Shown here: one piece after another, positions 25,399 through 33,758 of the stretch
Position numbering within the stretch: position 1 is the first letter of the stretch
Layout: each line of letters starts with the position of its first letter
Translations under genes and position numbers: made by a program
Notes under the pieces: generated by a model
What the model saw: only the letters and a program-made list of their open reading frames with translations
Database searches by the model: none
Told to the model about the DNA's origin: nothing
Origin: Epilithonimonas vandammei
Lineage (GTDB): Bacteria; Bacteroidota; Bacteroidia; Flavobacteriales; Weeksellaceae
Assembly: GCF_003860525.1 (NCBI RefSeq)
Contig: NZ_CP034161.1
Span: 1,984,001-2,048,000, forward strand
Reading direction: 5' to 3'
DNA length: 64,000 nucleotides

Positions 25399-26580
25399 TT
25401 ACCCAAAAGCATTGATTCCCGTAATATCCATTCCTGTAATCAAGAGATGAATGTCGTGAGTCCCTTCGTAAGTGATCACAGATTCCAGGTTGGCAGCGTG
25501 GCGCATCATCGGGAATTCTCCCATTATACCCATTCCGCCAAGCATTTGTCTGGATTCTCTTGCAATATCGATTGCCATTTTCACATTGTTTCTTTTTGCC
25601 ATAGAGATTTGTGCAGGCGAAGCCTTATGTGCATTTTTCAGATTTCCCAATTGCAGGCAAAGCAATTGCGCTTTGGTGATTTCTGTTAAGAATTCTGCCA
25701 GTTTCTTCTGCTGGAGCTGGAAAGAGGCAATCGGTTTCCCGAATTGTTTTCTCTCTTTGGTATATTGAACAGCCGTACAATAACAATCCATCGCTGCTCC
25801 AATCACACCCCAAGAAATTCCATATCTCGCTGAGTTAAGACAAGATAACGGACCTTTCAATCCTTCAACATTAGGAAGTAGATTTTCTTTCGGAACTTTC
25901 ACATTATTGAAAACCAATTCTCCGGTTTTTGAAGCTCGAAGACTCCATTTGTTGTGCGTTGTTGGTGTTGTGAAACCTTCCGTTCCGCGTTCCAGAATCA
26001 TTCCTCTTACTTTTCCGTCTTCACCTTTTGCCCAAACTACAGCGATGTCTGCAACTGGAGCATTGGTAATCCACATCTTGGCACCATTCAAAAGATAATG
26101 GTCTCCTTGGTCTGTGAATTTGGATTCCATAGAAGAAGGATCAGACCCGTGGTTAGGCTCTGTCAAACCAAAACATCCAATCATATCACCGGAAGCCAAC
26201 TTCGGAAGATATTTTCTTTTCTGTTCCTCAGAACCATACTCGAAAATAGGAAACATCACCAAAGAAGACTGAACAGAAGCCGCAGAACGCACTGCAGAAT
26301 CGCCTCTTTCCAATTCCTGCATTATCAACCCATAAGAGATTTGGTCAAGTCCCGGACCACCATATTCCTCAGGAATGTATGGACCAAGCGCACCGATATT
26401 TCCCAATTCTTTCATCAATCCTGGGATATCCGTATGATTTTGTGCTGCTTCATCTATCTTCGGCATTACAAAACTCTCCACCCAGCTTCTTACAGAATCA
26501 CGGATAAGCTTGTGTTCTTCGGTCAAAAGAGCGTCTATGGAGTAATAATCTGGTATGCTTGATAACGGATAATATGACAT
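25399..26580 (-). CDS. gcdH: Acyl-CoA dehydrogenase, glutaryl-CoA dehydrogenase type
   Basis: 393 residues from ATG 26578-26580; a longer TTG-initiated form is less likely. Three-domain flavoprotein: GLTEPNHGSDPSSM binds FAD/substrate, MWITNAPVADIAVVWAKGEDG fits the family, and the catalytic Glu is in ITYEGTHDIHLLITG. The EPNHGSDP and YEGTHDIH strings are those of glutaryl-CoA dehydrogenase, which oxidises and decarboxylates glutaryl-CoA to crotonyl-CoA in lysine/tryptophan breakdown. A short-chain acyl-CoA substrate cannot be fully excluded. Stands alone. Confidence 0.88.
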   Translation of the reverse strand: MSYYPLSSIPDYYSIDALLTEEHKLIRDSVRSWVESFVMPKIDEAAQNHTDIPGLMKELGNIGALGPYIPEEYGGPGLDQISYGLIMQELERGDSAVRSAASVQSSLVMFPIFEYGSEEQKRKYLPKLASGDMIGCFGLTEPNHGSDPSSMESKFTDQGDHYLLNGAKMWITNAPVADIAVVWAKGEDGKVRGMILERGTEGFTTPTTHNKWSLRASKTGELVFNNVKVPKENLLPNVEGLKGPLSCLNSARYGISWGVIGAAMDCYCTAVQYTKERKQFGKPIASFQLQQKKLAEFLTEITKAQLLCLQLGNLKNAHKASPAQISMAKRNNVKMAIDIARESRQMLGGMGIMGEFPMMRHAANLESVITYEGTHDIHLLITGMDITGINAFG

Positions 26581-26708
26581 TATTTTTGTTTTGCCTAAAA
26601 ATAAAGCTTTTCCTGAATTACCAAAAAGTTTTGTTAACAAATAATTTACTTTCTACTGTTGTTGGATTTACTTATTCTAATAAAGAACTACATTCCACAT
26701 TAAATTGA

Positions 26709-26716
26709 TATATTTG
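26709..26716 (+). promoter_or_regulatory. Candidate -7 element of the restriction endonuclease gene
   Basis: TATATTTG fits TAnnTTTG and lies 18 bases before the ATG at 26735; no -33 box was found. Confidence 0.45.
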
Positions 26717-26734
26717 AAAAACAATTTTAGTAAA

Positions 26735-27445
26735 ATGACAGAAGAACAAAGGATTGAGATTTTAAACAATGCAAAAGACTTTTTTAGAAGTGAAATTGTA
26801 ATTAGTCATATTGAAGGTGCTTGTAAACGTGCGAGTAAATTATCTGAATATAATGTAAACCCTTTCTTGTTTAAATATCTTGCAAATTTTCTTACTGGAA
26901 ATGATAACGCCGAAAGTATTGCAAAAGCATTAGTCTTACCAAGAATTCTTGGTTCTTCTATAAATACTTCCTTTGGTATGAAAGTCCAAAAATTGATTGG
27001 CCAACTATTCCAAGGATTAGGCTCTACAACATCTGGAATTGATATTGAATTTATTGACGGAATTGATGGTCGAAGAAAATATTGTCAACTAAAAGCTGGT
27101 CCGAATACAATAAATCACGATGATGTTACCACAGTAATCAATCACTTCAATGGTGTGAGAAATTTAGCGAGAACCAACAATCTTAATGTTGGAATAAATG
27201 ATATGATTGTGGGCGTTATTTATGGTGAAGAAACCGAATTGAGTTCTCACTATAAAAGAATATCGCAATGTTATCCAGTAATCATTGGAAAAGAATTTTG
27301 GTATAGATTAACAGGAAAAGAAAATTTTTATCTTGATTTAATTGATGCCATTGGCGACGTTGCATTAGAAGTAGATGGAAGTCATATTGTAGAACAGACT
27401 ATTTCAAATCTAGCAATAGAAATTCAAGCAAAATATTTTGATTAA
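26735..27445 (+). CDS. Type II restriction endonuclease (PmeII-like family)
   Basis: 236 residues from ATG 26735. SGIDIEFIDGIDGRRKYCQLKAGP carries a PD-(D/E)XK-type active site (Asp, then Q-x-K in CQLK). The flanks FLFKYLANFLTGNDNAESIAKALVLPRILGSSINTSFG and NDMIVGVIYGE are characteristic of a family of type II enzymes I recognise as PmeII-like. It should cut unmethylated host-foreign DNA at a short site; the site is not inferable. It converges with the cytosine methyltransferase gene, 15 bases between stops, so this is an R-M pair. The endonuclease frame is fully intact, while the methyltransferase frame is not. Confidence 0.78.
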   Translation: MTEEQRIEILNNAKDFFRSEIVISHIEGACKRASKLSEYNVNPFLFKYLANFLTGNDNAESIAKALVLPRILGSSINTSFGMKVQKLIGQLFQGLGSTTSGIDIEFIDGIDGRRKYCQLKAGPNTINHDDVTTVINHFNGVRNLARTNNLNVGINDMIVGVIYGEETELSSHYKRISQCYPVIIGKEFWYRLTGKENFYLDLIDAIGDVALEVDGSHIVEQTISNLAIEIQAKYFD

Positions 27446-27460
27446 AATAAGGATTGATTG

Positions 27461-27910
27461 TTATCTTATTCTATAATAATCATTCAAAAACTTGATGATT
27501 GAATAGCCAATTTCTCGACCAAGATTAACAGGCACTGCATTTCCTATTTGTTTATATTGTTGAGAAATTGGACCTGAGAAATGCCAATTATCTGGGAATG
27601 TCTGTATTCTTGCGTATTCACGAACTGTAAAAGGACGAGTTTCATCTGGGTGACAACGTTCTGTTTGCTTTTGAGCTGGACTGCAAGTTAATGTTAAACA
27701 AGGCTCATCCCAACCAATTCGTCTTGCCATTCCTGTTTTTCCTCCTCCCAAATAAAAACTAGCTCCCATAAAGTCTTTTTGTATTTCTAAAGGCAAATCC
27801 CTCCAATATCCTTTTGGTGGAACTAAATCCAAAACATTTTTTTTACTTTCAGGATATTTTACTCCATTAGACTTTGGAACATCAGTGTCAAATAAATCGC
27901 CTTTTTTCAA
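27461..27910 (-). CDS. C5-cytosine DNA methyltransferase, C-terminal part (TRD, motifs IX-X)
   Basis: 149 residues if begun at TTG 27908-27910, in the same frame as the N-terminal part and split from it by the TAA at 27950-27952. It contains the target-recognition region (GYWRDLPLEIQKDFMGASF, LTLTCSPAQKQTERCHPDETRP), motif IX FTVREYARIQTFP and motif X QYKQIGNAVPVNLGREIGYSI. It is catalytically incomplete alone. No ATG lies between the stop and the TRD, so independent translation would need TTG. Either this is the dead 3' half of a broken gene, the beta subunit of a two-chain enzyme like M.AquI, or the stop is a sequence error. Confidence 0.65.
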   Translation of the reverse strand: MKKGDLFDTDVPKSNGVKYPESKKNVLDLVPPKGYWRDLPLEIQKDFMGASFYLGGGKTGMARRIGWDEPCLTLTCSPAQKQTERCHPDETRPFTVREYARIQTFPDNWHFSGPISQQYKQIGNAVPVNLGREIGYSIIKFLNDYYRIR

Positions 27911-27949
27911 AGCATCTTTTAGGTTGTAGATTTTCTTGTAAGGTTTTGG

Positions 27950-28690
27950 TTATACATATTTTACATCAATATCTTTTCGAATACCAACTAAAATTAAGCG
28001 CTCTCTTTTTTGTGGAACTTTGTAATTAATAGCTTTCAAAACTTTAACTGGAACCACATTATAACCAATTTCGTCTAAAATGGAAATCATTCCTTGCAGA
28101 GTTTTCCCATTATCGTGACTTAAAAGACCTTTTACATTCTCACCAATACAAATTGGAGGATTTACTTCTTTTACTACACGAGCAAATTCATAGAACAAAG
28201 TTCCTCTAGCATCTTCGAAGCCTAGTCTTTTACCTGCATAACTAAATGCCTGGCAAGGAAACCCGCCTGTTACAACATCAACTTGATTATGGTAGCTGAA
28301 AAAGCTAAAGTTTTTTATATCGCCTTCATAGACATTCCAATTCGGGCGATTTGTTCTCAAAGTTTCACAAGCGTGTTTATCTATTTCATTCAATGCAACA
28401 CATTTTAGGCCTGCTTTTTCCATTCCAACAGCTAAGCCACCTGCACCTGCGAAAAGCTCTAAAACTTTATACTCGTTAAGTGGTTCAGCAAAATTTGAAA
28501 CAGTTTCTATTATTTCATCTTGTATAAATTCTGAAAACAATGCTTGCACATCATCTTTGCGATAAACTCTATAATTGCTCATAGGTTCTCGTACTGCTGA
28601 AAGCTTTCCTTCTTCATCCCAACGACGAAGAGTTTTTGTGCTTTTATTAAGTAATTTTGCTGTTTCTGAAATAGTTAAATAATCACTCAT
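27950..28690 (-). CDS. C5-cytosine DNA methyltransferase, N-terminal part with MerR-type HTH
   Basis: 246 residues from ATG 28688-28690. Residues 1-55 form a MerR/excisionase-like HTH (YLTISETAKLLNKSTKTLRRWDEEGKLSAVRE). Then come methyltransferase motif I (VLELFAGAGGLAVGM, 76-90), motif IV with catalytic Cys146 (TGGFPCQAFSYAGKR), motif VI ENVKGLL (184) and motif VIII QKRERLILVGIR (227 on). The frame ends with TAA just after motif VIII; beyond it the same frame continues PKPYKKIYNLKDALKKGDLFD into the C-terminal part. A CAA to TAA change would explain the stop. The HTH fusion suggests the enzyme controls its own promoter. Confidence 0.75.
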   Translation of the reverse strand: MSDYLTISETAKLLNKSTKTLRRWDEEGKLSAVREPMSNYRVYRKDDVQALFSEFIQDEIIETVSNFAEPLNEYKVLELFAGAGGLAVGMEKAGLKCVALNEIDKHACETLRTNRPNWNVYEGDIKNFSFFSYHNQVDVVTGGFPCQAFSYAGKRLGFEDARGTLFYEFARVVKEVNPPICIGENVKGLLSHDNGKTLQGMISILDEIGYNVVPVKVLKAINYKVPQKRERLILVGIRKDIDVKYV

Positions 28691-28697
28691 AACCGAA

Positions 28698-28705
28698 TTG
28701 TACAA
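28698..28705. promoter_or_regulatory. Possible operator for the HTH-methyltransferase
   Basis: Perfect palindrome TTGTACAA between the promoter and the ATG, within the predicted 5' untranslated region. A role as autoregulatory site is inference. Confidence 0.3.
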
Positions 28706-28721
28706 GGTTGGACATTGGTTA

Positions 28722-28753
28722 CAAATTTAATCTAAAATATTTCAGATTTCCAA
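28722..28753 (-). promoter_or_regulatory. Promoter of the methyltransferase gene
   Basis: On the minus strand, TTG (28751-28753), a 21-base spacer and TAAATTTG (28722-28729), giving a leader of about 25 bases. Confidence 0.5.
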
Positions 28754-28793
28754 GTAAAATATAAAATTAATCTGATAAAATTTTAAAGCTTGA

Positions 28794-28822
28794 AAAAGCT
28801 CCAAACCAAATTGGAGCTTTTT
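28794..28822 (-). terminator. Terminator of the AsmA-like gene
   Basis: 11-bp stem AAAAGCTCCAA/TTGGAGCTTTT with a 6-base loop and T runs on both strands, so it may also work for plus-strand transcripts. Confidence 0.88.
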
Positions 28823-28826
28823 CCTT

Positions 28827-31724
28827 TTATTTCTTCTTCAAATCTTTATCAATCTGCTTTTCGGCATTCTCGGCTTTCTTTTCCTGAGCACGTTTTTCCT
28901 TTCGTTGTTGTGCTCGGGATTTTTTCTCGGCGCGTTTTTCTTCTCGGATGACTTTGTTGGATTTGGTATTATACAAGGCTTCTACAATACCTTGTCCGGT
29001 TTTGCTAAAGATTTTGATTTTCGGTTTCTCGTGCGTTCCTGTGACTACAATCGGGAATCCAATCCAGCCGGCGGGTGGTAATCCAACTCTCACTCGGAAA
29101 TCCAGCAAACCATTAAAACTCGTCGTTCCACTAATCGTAGGTCTCAGAACAGAAACTTTGAAAGTAAATGGTTCAACGTGAATCAAATTATTGTTGATGG
29201 TTGTATTGATATCTACGCCTTTCATATCCGGATTATCAAAAGCATTGGCGCCAATATTATCACCAATCGTCGAAAGCATTTTTAGGTTTTTGACTTCGAC
29301 GTCTCTCAGATTAACATTTCCGCCACCTTCCAATGATGGATAGATAGGTTTCATATTGCTGTCAAAATCGCCTTTCAGTTTGTAATCCAAAGAGACAATT
29401 CCTTTCACGTCTTTCGCGGCAGTCGCCATTTCGCGCACCATATCAATCTCTTTGTAAGCCCTTTGAACATCGAAGTCTGCAACATTTAAGGCAACATCGT
29501 AATTAGCTGTGATTGGTGATTCGTCCTGATATCTTGCATCGATTTTCATTCTACTTCCTATGATATCAAAGCTTGTATTTTTCAGATAAACTTCGCCTTT
29601 GCTGACCGATGCTAACCCTAAAAGATTGTTCAATCCAAGTCCTTTGAATTCTACTTTTTTCGCATTAGCTTCCAACGCGACATCCAGATTTTTTGGAACA
29701 ATAACAACGCCACTGCTTTTCGGATGTTCTTCTTTCGCATACTCTACAGAAAGCGATTTGTCTTTGTTGTCGCCTTCTTTCAGCGCCATAAATTCATCAA
29801 TCAAAATATAATTGGATTTGAGATGGAATTTGCCGTGAAGCGTCCCTTTTCTTTCGATGAAATAATTGATGGTGTTCAAGAGATAACCATTCAAAGCAAA
29901 ATCGGATTTTCCGTAAGTTGCAAAGAATTTTCTGAACCACATTTTTTCATTCTCAAATTCGAAATTTCCTTCTTTGATGAAGAATGATTTCGGAAGATAT
30001 TCGGTTGTGGCTTTGATATTTTTTAGAATTAAATTTCCTCTATTATCAAGCTTGTGATATTGTCCTGTTGTTGCATAACTTTGTCGGCCGTTCAAGGATA
30101 AATCTGCCATAATTAATCCGCTGACATCAAACCCTTCTTTAGCAAAAACCTTATAAATTCTGCCGACATTCAAGACCCCTTTTGCTCGGACTTTGTATAA
30201 AACATCTTCGAAATTCTGTAAATCGGCATTCACAAAAACAGGATTTCCTTCAAAATCAAATTTAAACGGGTCGAGCTTCACACCCAGACTTTTGAAAGTC
30301 CCGTCCGTATTATGAATATTCGCCAAAATATTGATATTCTGGATTGGATTTGTGTAATATTTAGTTTTAAGCCAGCCATTTTTCAGATTGAAATAACCTT
30401 TTGTTTTCGGGAATAATTTTTTGTCAAGGTTAAAGATTCCATTCGACTGAATATCAGTATTCATAAGCCCTTTTAGTTCAATATCTTTCAATCCTAAAGC
30501 TGCATCTAAAGTTGCCAAATCGATTCCGCCTTTGATATTAGCATTGATGTTCATTTCATTTAAACCTTGTGTTCTGACTTTTGCCCGGAATTGATTATTC
30601 TTGCCTAAATCAAAACTTAGATTACGCAAATCGAGTAAGAGTTTTTCTGTGTCTAGCGCAGGTAACTCGACATTCAGATCCATATTCAGATTGTTCATCG
30701 GAACCGGCGCTTTGCTGTTAGAAACAAAACCGTTGTTTACCTTTAAGCTTGCTTTCAGATCTGGTTTTTGATTTTTCGGCTCACTGAACCTTCCTTTCAA
30801 ACTAAAAAACAAATCGCTGTTTCCTTCAATTTTTGTGTCCTTAACCCAGCTCAAATATTGCGGTGGCAAAACGGACAACATATCTTTAATCGTCGTTTTC
30901 TCCGAAGCCGCATTAATATTGAGGTTATATCCATCTTTCAAAATACTCACAAATCCTGTGAATTTCAAAGGAAGTTCATTGATTCTTAACTCATTTTTTC
31001 TCAAAACGAAAGTCAAAGCGTTAGTATTGATTCTCGTAATCAAATCGGCGTGTAAAGTTTTTTGCTGTGCATACCAAATCCGGTTCAAAGCAAAATCAAG
31101 TTTATCAATATCCAAGTCGGTTTCCAAATCGAAAATATCTTCGCTCAAACCGCCTTTTCCTGTATAATTAAGACCTTTTGCATTAACTAAAACGTTTGCT
31201 GCGTGATCATTGTATTTGATATTCCAGTTTTTCAGTTTAATTAAATCCAATTTAATGGATGCTCCGGTTCCTGTTGTATCTTTTGGTTTTTCGGACGGTT
31301 TTGAAACGTAAACATTATAATTGGCTTGTCCTTTAGAATTGACGAAAACATTAGCTGTTGCGTCGTTTACATAAATCTCATCAATTTTTATTTCTTGATT
31401 AAAAATCAGATTTTTCAAGTTGATTCCTACAGAAACATCTTTTGCGGCAAGCAAAGTATCTTGCTCAAAAGGTTTGGAACCTTTCAATATAAAATCGTCC
31501 ACAGAAACCGTGAGAGAGGGGAAGTGTCGGAAAAATGTGAGGTGTGTTTTCTTGTAATCTAATTCTCCGGCAAGATGTTGATTGGCAAAAATCTTGACTT
31601 GTTGAGAAATCGTTCCTGGAAAAAGTATAGGAATGATGAACATTAGGAATAGGATAGAAGCAATGCTGATTCCTAGCCACTTTAATATTTTCAATAAAAC
31701 TGTTTTTACATTAACCGCACTCAT
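28827..31724 (-). CDS. AsmA family outer-membrane biogenesis protein
   Basis: 965 residues from ATG 31722-31724. An N-terminal membrane anchor (about 10-35, LKWLGISIASILFLMFIIPILF) is followed by a long repetitive beta-rich body typical of AsmA/TamB-like bridges: KYNDHAANVLVNAKGLNYTGKGGLSEDIFDLETDLDIDKLDF, and a C-terminal domain near DFRVRVGLPPAGWIGFPIVVTGTHEKPKI. The end is a strongly basic, coiled tail rich in Lys/Arg/Glu (REEKRAEKKSRAQQRKEKRA). AsmA-like proteins are thought to carry phospholipid across the periplasm. Single gene with its own terminator. Confidence 0.87.
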   Translation of the reverse strand: MSAVNVKTVLLKILKWLGISIASILFLMFIIPILFPGTISQQVKIFANQHLAGELDYKKTHLTFFRHFPSLTVSVDDFILKGSKPFEQDTLLAAKDVSVGINLKNLIFNQEIKIDEIYVNDATANVFVNSKGQANYNVYVSKPSEKPKDTTGTGASIKLDLIKLKNWNIKYNDHAANVLVNAKGLNYTGKGGLSEDIFDLETDLDIDKLDFALNRIWYAQQKTLHADLITRINTNALTFVLRKNELRINELPLKFTGFVSILKDGYNLNINAASEKTTIKDMLSVLPPQYLSWVKDTKIEGNSDLFFSLKGRFSEPKNQKPDLKASLKVNNGFVSNSKAPVPMNNLNMDLNVELPALDTEKLLLDLRNLSFDLGKNNQFRAKVRTQGLNEMNINANIKGGIDLATLDAALGLKDIELKGLMNTDIQSNGIFNLDKKLFPKTKGYFNLKNGWLKTKYYTNPIQNINILANIHNTDGTFKSLGVKLDPFKFDFEGNPVFVNADLQNFEDVLYKVRAKGVLNVGRIYKVFAKEGFDVSGLIMADLSLNGRQSYATTGQYHKLDNRGNLILKNIKATTEYLPKSFFIKEGNFEFENEKMWFRKFFATYGKSDFALNGYLLNTINYFIERKGTLHGKFHLKSNYILIDEFMALKEGDNKDKSLSVEYAKEEHPKSSGVVIVPKNLDVALEANAKKVEFKGLGLNNLLGLASVSKGEVYLKNTSFDIIGSRMKIDARYQDESPITANYDVALNVADFDVQRAYKEIDMVREMATAAKDVKGIVSLDYKLKGDFDSNMKPIYPSLEGGGNVNLRDVEVKNLKMLSTIGDNIGANAFDNPDMKGVDINTTINNNLIHVEPFTFKVSVLRPTISGTTSFNGLLDFRVRVGLPPAGWIGFPIVVTGTHEKPKIKIFSKTGQGIVEALYNTKSNKVIREEKRAEKKSRAQQRKEKRAQEKKAENAEKQIDKDLKKK

Positions 31725-31854
31725 AAAATTGAATTTTTTGTAATAATTCAAAGATTATGCTAAAAAGTATTTCCAAAAAATCCTCTCTGAAATTTCAAAG
31801 AGGATTTTATATGCTTTTAAAAATATTTAAACTTGTTTTTACAGAATTATTTTT

Positions 31855-31998
31855 ATCGCAAAGTCGCAAAAGTTAATCCTATTAAAAATGTGTTAAGTCG
31901 CAAAAAAAATGGAGATTTTCATTTTTAACGAAGTTAAAAACTTTGTGCCTTGAAAACATAATTTCTTTTAGTAAATAATTTGTGCCTTTGCGTTAAAA
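31855..31998. repeat. Intergenic palindromic repeat (copy 2 of the dispersed family)
   Basis: Ends TCGCAAAGTCGCAAAAG and GTGCCTTTGCGTTAAAA are imperfect complements. The centre holds TTTTTAAC-GAA-GTTAAAAA (31922-31940), the reverse-complement version of the hairpin at 3737-3755. It occupies the 282-base gap between the AsmA gene and the sigma-operon end. Confidence 0.6.
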
Positions 31999-32006
31999 AG
32001 TAAAAT

Positions 32007-32633
32007 TTAAAGATATTTTTCAATAATTGGAATTGCAATTTCAGCCATCATTCCGTAACCTTTTTCGTTGGGATGAACACCATCTTTGGAAAGTAAAATC
32101 TCTTTATCCTGCAAAAAAACAGAATGAAAATCAATATAATTTAATGAATTTTCAGTTGCAATAGTTTTAAGGATTTGATTATAAATTAAAACATCTTCAT
32201 TGGTTCTCACTTTTCCTGTTGGAGAAACTTTCGAATCGATGTTTTCTGAAAGAGGAAGAATGCTTACCAGATAGATGTCTTTGGAATATTGTTTAGCGTT
32301 TTGAACAGCAATTTCAATATTAGTTTTGAATTGTTCAGGATTTACCAATTGATTTCCATCTTTTTTTGCCAAATCATTAGCTCCGTAACCGATGAAAATG
32401 ATGTTTCCATCAGCAGAATTTCTGGCTTTCATCTCGTGTGGAATTCTATTAACCAAACCTTCCGTTGTTTCGCCACCGATTCCAAGATTGAAAAGAATCA
32501 ATTCATTGTTTCCCTCATTATATTTCTGCAAAGCATATCGTTTTAGGATATCCACCCAGCCGCCAAAAACGCCGTCATATTCTCCGTAAGTAATGCTGTC
32601 TCCGAAGAATAATCCATAGATCATCTTGTTCAT
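32007..32633 (-). CDS. GDSL/SGNH-type esterase
   Basis: 208 residues. SGNH hydrolase blocks: FFGDSITYGE (Ser nucleophile), GIGGETTEGL (Gly), GYGANDLAK (Asn) and DGVHPNEKGYGMM (Asp-His). No signal peptide, so cytoplasmic; in the TAP/lysophospholipase L1 group. It hydrolyses an ester of unknown nature. It lies 14 bases after the barstar-like gene and looks like the last gene of the sigma-factor run. Confidence 0.9.
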   Translation of the reverse strand: MNKMIYGLFFGDSITYGEYDGVFGGWVDILKRYALQKYNEGNNELILFNLGIGGETTEGLVNRIPHEMKARNSADGNIIFIGYGANDLAKKDGNQLVNPEQFKTNIEIAVQNAKQYSKDIYLVSILPLSENIDSKVSPTGKVRTNEDVLIYNQILKTIATENSLNYIDFHSVFLQDKEILLSKDGVHPNEKGYGMMAEIAIPIIEKYL

Positions 32634-32647
32634 TGTCTTGTTTTAAA

Positions 32648-33031
32648 TCAGTCCAAAATTAGTTTAATGTTTTGATGCGATTCTATAATTTCAACTAAAA
32701 TTTCGAATAAAGTTTGTCCTTTTCCATTCATCAAATCACCCAGTTTTTGTTGAATCAAATCGACATTGAAAGGTTTCCCGATTCGGATTTTATTTTCGTA
32801 GAATTTTTTAGTTAAATCAAAACCTAAATCCTCTTTTGATTTTTGAGAATTTTTCCACGTAATATCTGAATCAATCCTATACAAAATATCATCAAAGCCA
32901 TCTAAAGTACCAACTTTCCAATCTTCATCATTCATAAAAAGTTCAGAAACTTCGTTGTAAAATCCTTCTAAATCTGAAAAATGACCGCCATTGATGACGG
33001 TCATTTTTTTATTATTGATTTCGTTTTTCAT
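32648..33031 (-). CDS. Barstar-like ribonuclease inhibitor family protein
   Basis: 127 residues with the barstar fold pattern: MTVINGGHFSDLEGFYNEVSELF at the first strand-helix, VGTLDGFDDILYRI in place of barstar's NLDALWD helix that plugs the barnase active site, and GQTLFEILVEIIESHQNIKLILD at the end. Barstars block secreted-type RNases (barnase/RNase Sa class). No barnase-like gene is present in the window. It is only 4 bases behind a DUF4097 gene, so it belongs to the sigma operon. An insertion (residues 50-85) makes it longer than the 90-residue classic protein. Confidence 0.78.
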   Translation of the reverse strand: MKNEINNKKMTVINGGHFSDLEGFYNEVSELFMNDEDWKVGTLDGFDDILYRIDSDITWKNSQKSKEDLGFDLTKKFYENKIRIGKPFNVDLIQQKLGDLMNGKGQTLFEILVEIIESHQNIKLILD

Positions 33032-33035
33032 TCAA

Positions 33036-33758
33036 TTATTTCCTTAGATAGATATTCCCATATTTGGATTCAAGGCTGTATTGTGGCCCGTTTCCAAATG
33101 TTGTCGTAACTAAGGTATGAAAATCATCCGAATCTTTCCCGGCAAATTTGGCGTCCAAATTAGAATAGATTTGTCCATAATAGGTTTCTGCAGAAAGTTT
33201 TCCTGTGTTTTTTTCCAAAATTGTTGCATCGATACCGCCATAGGTTGCATTAACGCTAATTTCTCCATCAAAATTTTTAACTTCTACCAATCCATATTTA
33301 GCTTCTATTTGAGTTTTAAGAGATTTCGGAACTTTTATTTCCAATTCTATATTGATATCAACACCATTGGACATCGTGTTGAATGTCGCATTGTTAGCTT
33401 TACAATATTGCAGATAATCTTCTTTGGTTTTAAAAGTGAGTTTTTCATTTCCCTTATTAACCGTGATTCTGTGAGGAAGATTGTCTATTCCCGAAACATT
33501 TCCTTCGATAATAAGAGCATTTCCTTCTTTCGATTCTTTGATTTGAAAAGCATCATTATTTTCATCATCATTGATGTTGACAGTTCCCGAAACCTGAACT
33601 TCGCCTTTGTCCCAAGTGCTTATTTTAATTAATTGAGGATAGTCAAACTTCAAAGATATATTCTGATTTTTGGTCGCAGGAAAGCTTTTATTAATCTGGG
33701 TTTGTGCTGTAATAACCCCGAAAACGAAAGTCATTACAAAAATTATCAGCCTTTTCAT
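33036..33758 (-). CDS. DUF4097-type beta-strand repeat protein, secreted (second copy)
   Basis: 240 residues. Signal peptide MKRLIIFVMTFVFGVITAQ is followed by repeating short beta strands (LKTQIEAKYGLVEVKNFDGEISVNATYGGIDATI...) as in DUF4097/DUF4098 putative adhesins, ending SLESKYGNIYLRK. Exported, probably cell-surface or periplasmic. It shares a 4-base ATGA overlap with the preceding paralogue and so is co-translated with it. Function unknown. Confidence 0.82.
   Translation of the reverse strand: MKRLIIFVMTFVFGVITAQTQINKSFPATKNQNISLKFDYPQLIKISTWDKGEVQVSGTVNINDDENNDAFQIKESKEGNALIIEGNVSGIDNLPHRITVNKGNEKLTFKTKEDYLQYCKANNATFNTMSNGVDINIELEIKVPKSLKTQIEAKYGLVEVKNFDGEISVNATYGGIDATILEKNTGKLSAETYYGQIYSNLDAKFAGKDSDDFHTLVTTTFGNGPQYSLESKYGNIYLRK

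Noticed and set aside
25954..26562. 200-residue open frame opposite glutaryl-CoA dehydrogenase
   Set aside because: It is antisense to a well-matched enzyme, has no recognisable domain, and its composition is the complement pattern of the real gene.
33117..33632. 171-residue open frame opposite the DUF4097 gene
   Set aside because: Phe/Ile-rich shadow of the beta-repeat gene; no start context or known domain.
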